Assembly: GCA_045534095.1 (NCBI GenBank)
Contig: JAZSJA010000112.1
Coordinates: 1-24,994, forward strand
DNA from: UMGS1279 sp045534095
Lineage (GTDB): Bacteria; Bacillota; Clostridia; Oscillospirales; Acutalibacteraceae
Length of the DNA: 24,994 nucleotides
Reading direction: 5' to 3'
Under the pieces are notes generated by a model. The model searched no databases. It saw only the letters and a list, made by a program, of their open reading frames with translations, and was not told the origin of the DNA. This document shows positions 21,459 to 24,994 of this stretch, piece by piece. Numbering within the stretch: position 1 is the stretch's first letter; each line of letters opens with the position of its first letter. A program made the position numbers and the translations under genes.

Positions 21459-22073
21459 ATGAATCAAATAAAAATCGGAAGATTTATTGCCGAGTGTAGA
21501 AAAAAGTTGAACCTAACACAAGTGCAGTTGGCAGAAAAATTGGGCATCACCGATAAAGCAATATCAAAGTGGGAGAGAGGCGTGGCAATGCCCGACACCT
21601 CCATAATGCTTGAACTTTGTGATATTCTTTGCATAAGTGTAAATGAATTGTTAAGTGGGGAGAAAATAAATATGGAAAATAATAATCAAAAAAATGAACA
21701 ACTTCTTTTAGATATGGCAAAAGAATTAGAGAAGAAAAATAAAATAATTTGGACTTCCATGTGGACGCTTATGATTGTAAGTATGACAGCCCTCATAGGG
21801 GGGTTATTTATCGTCAGATTTTTAATACCTGAGGGTATATGGCAGATTGTTGGAGTTATTGGACTTGTTCTGGCATTTTTGCCGGCCTGCTTCTATGCGT
21901 TGAAGCTTGAGGTTAGCGTGGGGGTTTATAAATGCAAAGAATGTGGTTATGAGATTGTACCTACCTACAAGCAGGCACTTAACGCCATGCATAAAGGAAC
22001 AACTCGTTATTTAAAATGTCCTAAATGCAACAAACGAACCTGGTGCAAGAAGGTGCTAAAAAATAAGGACTAA
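21459..22073 (+). CDS. Membrane-anchored XRE regulator with C-terminal zinc ribbon
   Basis: A 204-residue protein. Residues 1-65 are an XRE helix-turn-helix (RFIAECRKKLNLTQVQLAEK, ISKWERGVAMPD, then LCDILCISVNELLSGE). A charged helical linker follows, then two hydrophobic segments separated by a short turn (about 100-120, WTSMWTLMIVSMTALIGGLF, and 125-148, IWQIVGVIGLVLAFLPACFY). The C-terminus is a zinc ribbon with CKEC and CPKC knuckles (KCKECGYEIVP and LKCPKCNKRTWC). ATG 21459 is chosen because AAAGGAGA lies 8 nt upstream; a longer frame beginning at 21408 starts at a non-ATG codon without a binding site. Such one-component regulators occur in Clostridia; the signal and target are unknown. 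It stands alone between promoter and terminator. Confidence 0.88.
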   Translation: MNQIKIGRFIAECRKKLNLTQVQLAEKLGITDKAISKWERGVAMPDTSIMLELCDILCISVNELLSGEKINMENNNQKNEQLLLDMAKELEKKNKIIWTSMWTLMIVSMTALIGGLFIVRFLIPEGIWQIVGVIGLVLAFLPACFYALKLEVSVGVYKCKECGYEIVPTYKQALNAMHKGTTRYLKCPKCNKRTWCKKVLKNKD

Positions 22074-22079
22074 TAAAAA

Positions 22080-22116
22080 GGATGAAGTGAGAAAAACCTC
22101 ATTTCATCCTTTTTTT
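22080..22116. terminator. Bidirectional terminator after the membrane XRE gene
   Basis: GGATGAAGTGAG (22080-22091) pairs with CTCATTTCATCC (22098-22109) with one G-U pair, followed by seven T. An A-run at the left edge gives a T-run for the opposite strand, so it probably also serves the convergent AraC gene. Confidence 0.92.
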
Positions 22117-22182
22117 AAATAGTTTTTATTTTTGTGGCAAAGAATTGCTCCGAAGTAAAAAGAGAAAGTGATGGTGAAAAAT

Positions 22183-23043
22183 CTAATCGCAATAAAAATT
22201 TTTGCGGTATTTGGCGGGGGTGGTGTTTTTTTGTTTTTTAAAGGTTTTTATAAAATAACTTAAATCGTTAAAACCGCAGTCTAAAGCTATTTCAGTAATG
22301 GGGGAGGGGGTGTGAACAAGAATTTCGGCCGCACGCTCAATTCGGTAACAGTTTAAAAATTCGGTAACCCCTTTGCCCGATGCTTTTTTAAAATATTCGC
22401 TAAAATATTTTCGACTCATACCCGCCTCGTTTGCCAGTTTTTCAAGGGTGATGGGCTCAGAATAATTTTTTTCTATAAAGGCGACTGCACGCTCAAAGGG
22501 CAAAAGCCGCTCGGCAAATTTTAGAGATTTTTCGCTTGCCTTAACCGAAAGATTATTTAAAATAACCTGATAAAATATGTCGGATATTGCAGAAAAAGCA
22601 CCTAGCTCAAAACCCTTGTTTTTGGCGGTTATAGCCTGCCTTAAATTGGTTACCGACCTTTTTATTTTAGGATTTTTTTCTGCAATAAAGGTTGGGATAA
22701 TTTTCTCCCCCGATAAAATTGCTCTACCCTCATCATAACGGGCAAGATGCTGTTTTATGCCTATGTCAAGGCTAAAAAGCAGACACTCGTAATGTGCCGC
22801 CTTGGGGACGGCGCTGTGAATAACGCCGGGATTTATAAAAACTATATCTCCACCACGCAAATATAGCTTGTCTGCGTTCAGGGTAAGCTCCAACCAACCG
22901 CTGTTTACAAAAATTATTTCGTATTCCTTGTGCCAGTGATGCATCATTTCGTATCTGGGGTGATTTATATCTACGTTGTAGTAGTCAATGGGCAAATGCT
23001 CGGTGCCGTGGGGCTGGGTTTCTCGGTACGAATAATATTTCAC
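22183..23043 (-). CDS. AraC-family regulator divergent from fucI
   Basis: A 286-residue regulator with a cupin sensing domain (HHWHKEYEIIFVNSGWLELT, then LRGGDIVFINPGVIHS) and two C-terminal helix-turn-helix motifs: ITLEKLANEAGMSRKYFSEYF and ITEIALDCGFNDLSYFIKTFK, ending in the AraC signature FKKQKNTTPAKYRKNF. Start set at GTG 23043 because GGAGAG lies 7 nt upstream; an in-frame TTG at 23091 has no binding site. It faces fucI across about 180 nt and is probably its fucose-responsive activator, an inference from gene order. Its promoter is near-consensus, while no strong promoter is seen for fucI. Confidence 0.92.
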   Translation of the reverse strand: MKYYSYRETQPHGTEHLPIDYYNVDINHPRYEMMHHWHKEYEIIFVNSGWLELTLNADKLYLRGGDIVFINPGVIHSAVPKAAHYECLLFSLDIGIKQHLARYDEGRAILSGEKIIPTFIAEKNPKIKRSVTNLRQAITAKNKGFELGAFSAISDIFYQVILNNLSVKASEKSLKFAERLLPFERAVAFIEKNYSEPITLEKLANEAGMSRKYFSEYFKKASGKGVTEFLNCYRIERAAEILVHTPSPITEIALDCGFNDLSYFIKTFKKQKNTTPAKYRKNFYCD

Positions 23044-23134
23044 GTTTTTGCTCTCCAATACCAAAAGTTTTGTTTTATTATGTAAAATCAACCGTAAAGA
23101 TTAAAAAATCAGGATATTGTTATACTTTTTAAGT

Positions 23135-23163
23135 ATTATAGCACAAGATTTTTTTCTTTTCAA
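23135..23163 (-). promoter_or_regulatory. Sigma-A promoter of the fucI-linked AraC gene
   Basis: On the minus strand TTGAAA (23158-23163), a 17-nt spacer and TATAAT (23135-23140). The leader is about 85 nt. Confidence 0.8.
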
Positions 23164-23225
23164 CAGTTATGATAAATATGGAGAATAATATTTTGTTTTC
23201 AAAAAATTTTTGGAGGTATAATTTT

Positions 23226-24994
23226 ATGGCAGAAAACAGACTTATTGGCGATTACCCCGTAATTGGTATTCGTCCTACCATTGACGGCCGTCGAGGTGTA
23301 CTTAAAGTAAGAGAATCTTTAGAGGTTCAAACTATGAATATGGCAAAAAGTGCCGCAAAGCTCTTTACCGAAAATCTACGCTACTCTAACGGTGAGCCTG
23401 TTAAGGTAGTTATTGCCGATACAACTATTGGTAGAGTTGGTGAAGCCGCTGCCTGTGCCGATAAATTCCGCAAGGAGGGTGTTGACATTACAGTTACCGT
23501 TACCCCTTGCTGGTGCTACGGTGCAGAAACAATGGATATGGATCCCAAAACCATCAAGGCGGTTTGGGGCTTTAACGGAACCGAGCGTCCCGGTGCGGTT
23601 TATTTGGCATCGGTGCTTGCTACCCACGCTCAAAAGGGGCTACCCGCATTTGGCATTTACGGTCACGACGTTCAGGATATGAGCGATACTTCAATTCCCA
23701 AGGACGTTGAGGAAAAGCTTCTCCGCTTTGGTAGAGCTGCAGTTGCTGCCGCTACAATGCGTGGTAAATCCTATTTGCAGATTGGTTCAATTTGTATGGG
23801 TATTGGCGGTTCGATTATCGATCCCGCATTTATTGAGGAATATTTAGGTATGCGTGTTGAATCGGTGGACGAGGTTGAGATTATCCGCCGAATGACTGAG
23901 GGCATCTATGATGAAGCCGAGTATCAAAAGGCCTATAAATGGGTTAGAGAAAACTGTATTGAGGGCTTTGATAAAAATCCCGAGGAGCTTCAGCGTTCAA
24001 GGGAGCATAAGGATAGCGACTGGGAATTTGTTGTTAAAATGATGGTTATTATTAAGGACCTTATGAACGGCAACAAAAATCTTCCCGAGGGTTGCGAGGA
24101 AGAAATGGTTGGTCATAATGCAATTGCCGCCGGCTTCCAAGGTCAGCGTCAATGGACCGACTTTTACCCAAATTGCGATTTCCCCGAGGCTATGCTTAAC
24201 ACCTCTTTTGATTGGAACGGAGCAAGAGAGCCATATATCCTTGCTACCGAAAATGACGTTTTGAACGGCATTGGTATGCTCTTTATGAAGTTACTTACTA
24301 ATCGCGCCCAGATGTTTGCTGACGTTCGCACCTATTGGAGCGGCGAGGCTGTAAAACGTGTTACAGGTTACGATATTGAGGGTAAGGCAAAGGACGCCAA
24401 CGGATTTATTCACCTTATAAACTCGGGTGCTTGTTGCCTTGATGCTAATGGTGCCGCTAAGGATGAAAATGGCAACGGCATTATGAAGCCTTGGTTTGAG
24501 GTTACCGAAGCCGACCAAAAAGCAATACTCGAAAATTCTACATGGAACTATGCCGATTTAGGTTATTTCCGTGGGGGCGGATATTCAAGCCGTTTTCTAA
24601 CCACCGCCGAAATGCCTGCAACTATGATCAGACTTAACCTTGTTAAGGGCATCGGTCCCGTTTTGCAGATTGCCGAGGGTTGGACAATCAATCTACCCGA
24701 AGAGGTTTCTGATAAGCTTTGGGCCCGTACCGACTACACCTGGCCTTGCACTTGGTTTGCTCCAAGAATTACAGGTGAGGGTGCTTTTAAAACTGCCTAC
24801 GACGTAATGAATAATTGGGGTGCTAACCACGGTGCAATCTCCTATGGTCATATAGGTGCCGACCTTATTACCCTTTGCTCTATGCTTCGTATTCCCGTTT
24901 GTATGCACAACGTAAAAGAGGAGGATATTTTCCGTCCTGCCGCTTGGAATGCTTTTGGTATGGATAAAGAGGGTCAGGATTATCGTGCTTGTGC
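23226..24994 (+). CDS. fucI: L-fucose isomerase, cut by the window end
   Basis: 589 residues are visible, running off the window. It converts L-fucose (and D-arabinose) to the ketose, the first step of fucose breakdown, using Mn2+. Alignment from memory with the E. coli enzyme (591 residues) is close throughout: IGIRPTIDGRRG, RESLEVQTMNMAK, TPCWCYGAETMDMDP, WGFNGTERPGAVYLA, IYGHDVQDMSDTSIP, AIAAGFQGQRQWTD, RGGGYSSRF and MHNVKEEDIFRP. The metal/catalytic residues correspond to Glu342 (ATEND), Asp366 (FADVRTYW) and His535 (NWGANHG). The visible end GQDYRAC is about ten residues short of the E. coli terminus, so almost the whole gene is here. RBS GGAGG is 9 nt before the ATG. Fuculokinase and aldolase genes, if present, would lie beyond the window. 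Confidence 0.97.
   Translation, partial: MAENRLIGDYPVIGIRPTIDGRRGVLKVRESLEVQTMNMAKSAAKLFTENLRYSNGEPVKVVIADTTIGRVGEAAACADKFRKEGVDITVTVTPCWCYGAETMDMDPKTIKAVWGFNGTERPGAVYLASVLATHAQKGLPAFGIYGHDVQDMSDTSIPKDVEEKLLRFGRAAVAAATMRGKSYLQIGSICMGIGGSIIDPAFIEEYLGMRVESVDEVEIIRRMTEGIYDEAEYQKAYKWVRENCIEGFDKNPEELQRSREHKDSDWEFVVKMMVIIKDLMNGNKNLPEGCEEEMVGHNAIAAGFQGQRQWTDFYPNCDFPEAMLNTSFDWNGAREPYILATENDVLNGIGMLFMKLLTNRAQMFADVRTYWSGEAVKRVTGYDIEGKAKDANGFIHLINSGACCLDANGAAKDENGNGIMKPWFEVTEADQKAILENSTWNYADLGYFRGGGYSSRFLTTAEMPATMIRLNLVKGIGPVLQIAEGWTINLPEEVSDKLWARTDYTWPCTWFAPRITGEGAFKTAYDVMNNWGANHGAISYGHIGADLITLCSMLRIPVCMHNVKEEDIFRPAAWNAFGMDKEGQDYRAC

Overview
The window looks like a chromosomal segment of a low-to-mid GC, spore-forming Clostridia (Bacillota) species, probably a gut member of the Oscillospirales/Ruminococcaceae type. 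This is inferred from RNase Y, Tex, a SpoIIQ-like M23 protein with a sigma-F-like promoter, a small Spo0A-C-like protein, ECF vitamin transporters under riboswitches, Shine-Dalgarno sequences of the AGGAGG type, and TGTAGGG-bordered intergenic hairpins. No rRNA, tRNA, CRISPR array, phage module or intact insertion sequence was seen.

Layout. 1-1.1 kb: a small AT-rich accessory patch with an XRE regulator, operator-like inverted repeats, a short Spo0A-C-like gene and a MITE-like hairpin element. 1.3-5.6 kb: a promoter and a three-gene operon with a zinc-finger protein (DUF6076-like), a free-standing MetH reactivation-domain protein and a cobalamin-dependent methionine synthase lacking that domain. 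5.6-8.4 kb (minus strand): ECF substrate-binding proteins RibU (FMN riboswitch) and ThiT (TPP riboswitch), each with its own consensus promoter, then the SpoIIQ-like protein. 8.4-11.4 kb: a 941-residue two-lobed FAD oxidoreductase. 11.4-13.1 kb (minus): guaB. 13.2-18.3 kb (plus): a long structured leader, rny, a tandem duplicated terminator array, tex and a HAD phosphatase. 18.2-20.6 kb: an AraC regulator divergent from a Gfo/Idh/MocA oxidoreductase. 20.6-22.1 kb: ferritin (minus) and a membrane-anchored XRE/zinc-ribbon regulator. 22.2-25 kb: a second AraC regulator divergent from fucI, which runs off the window end.

Most genes are ordinary housekeeping or metabolic genes. MetH and its separate activation protein should work as one split enzyme. 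RibU and ThiT supply vitamins by salvage and are shut off by their end products. The two AraC-divergent pairs look like locally controlled sugar-utilisation modules.

The least explained content is at RNA level. It comprises the roughly 190-nt structured leader of rny, and a modular 3'-UTR hairpin family that begins at the stop codons of both guaB and rny and is tandemly duplicated after rny, where the differences in paired positions keep the pairing. All assignments come from reading the sequence; no database search was run.
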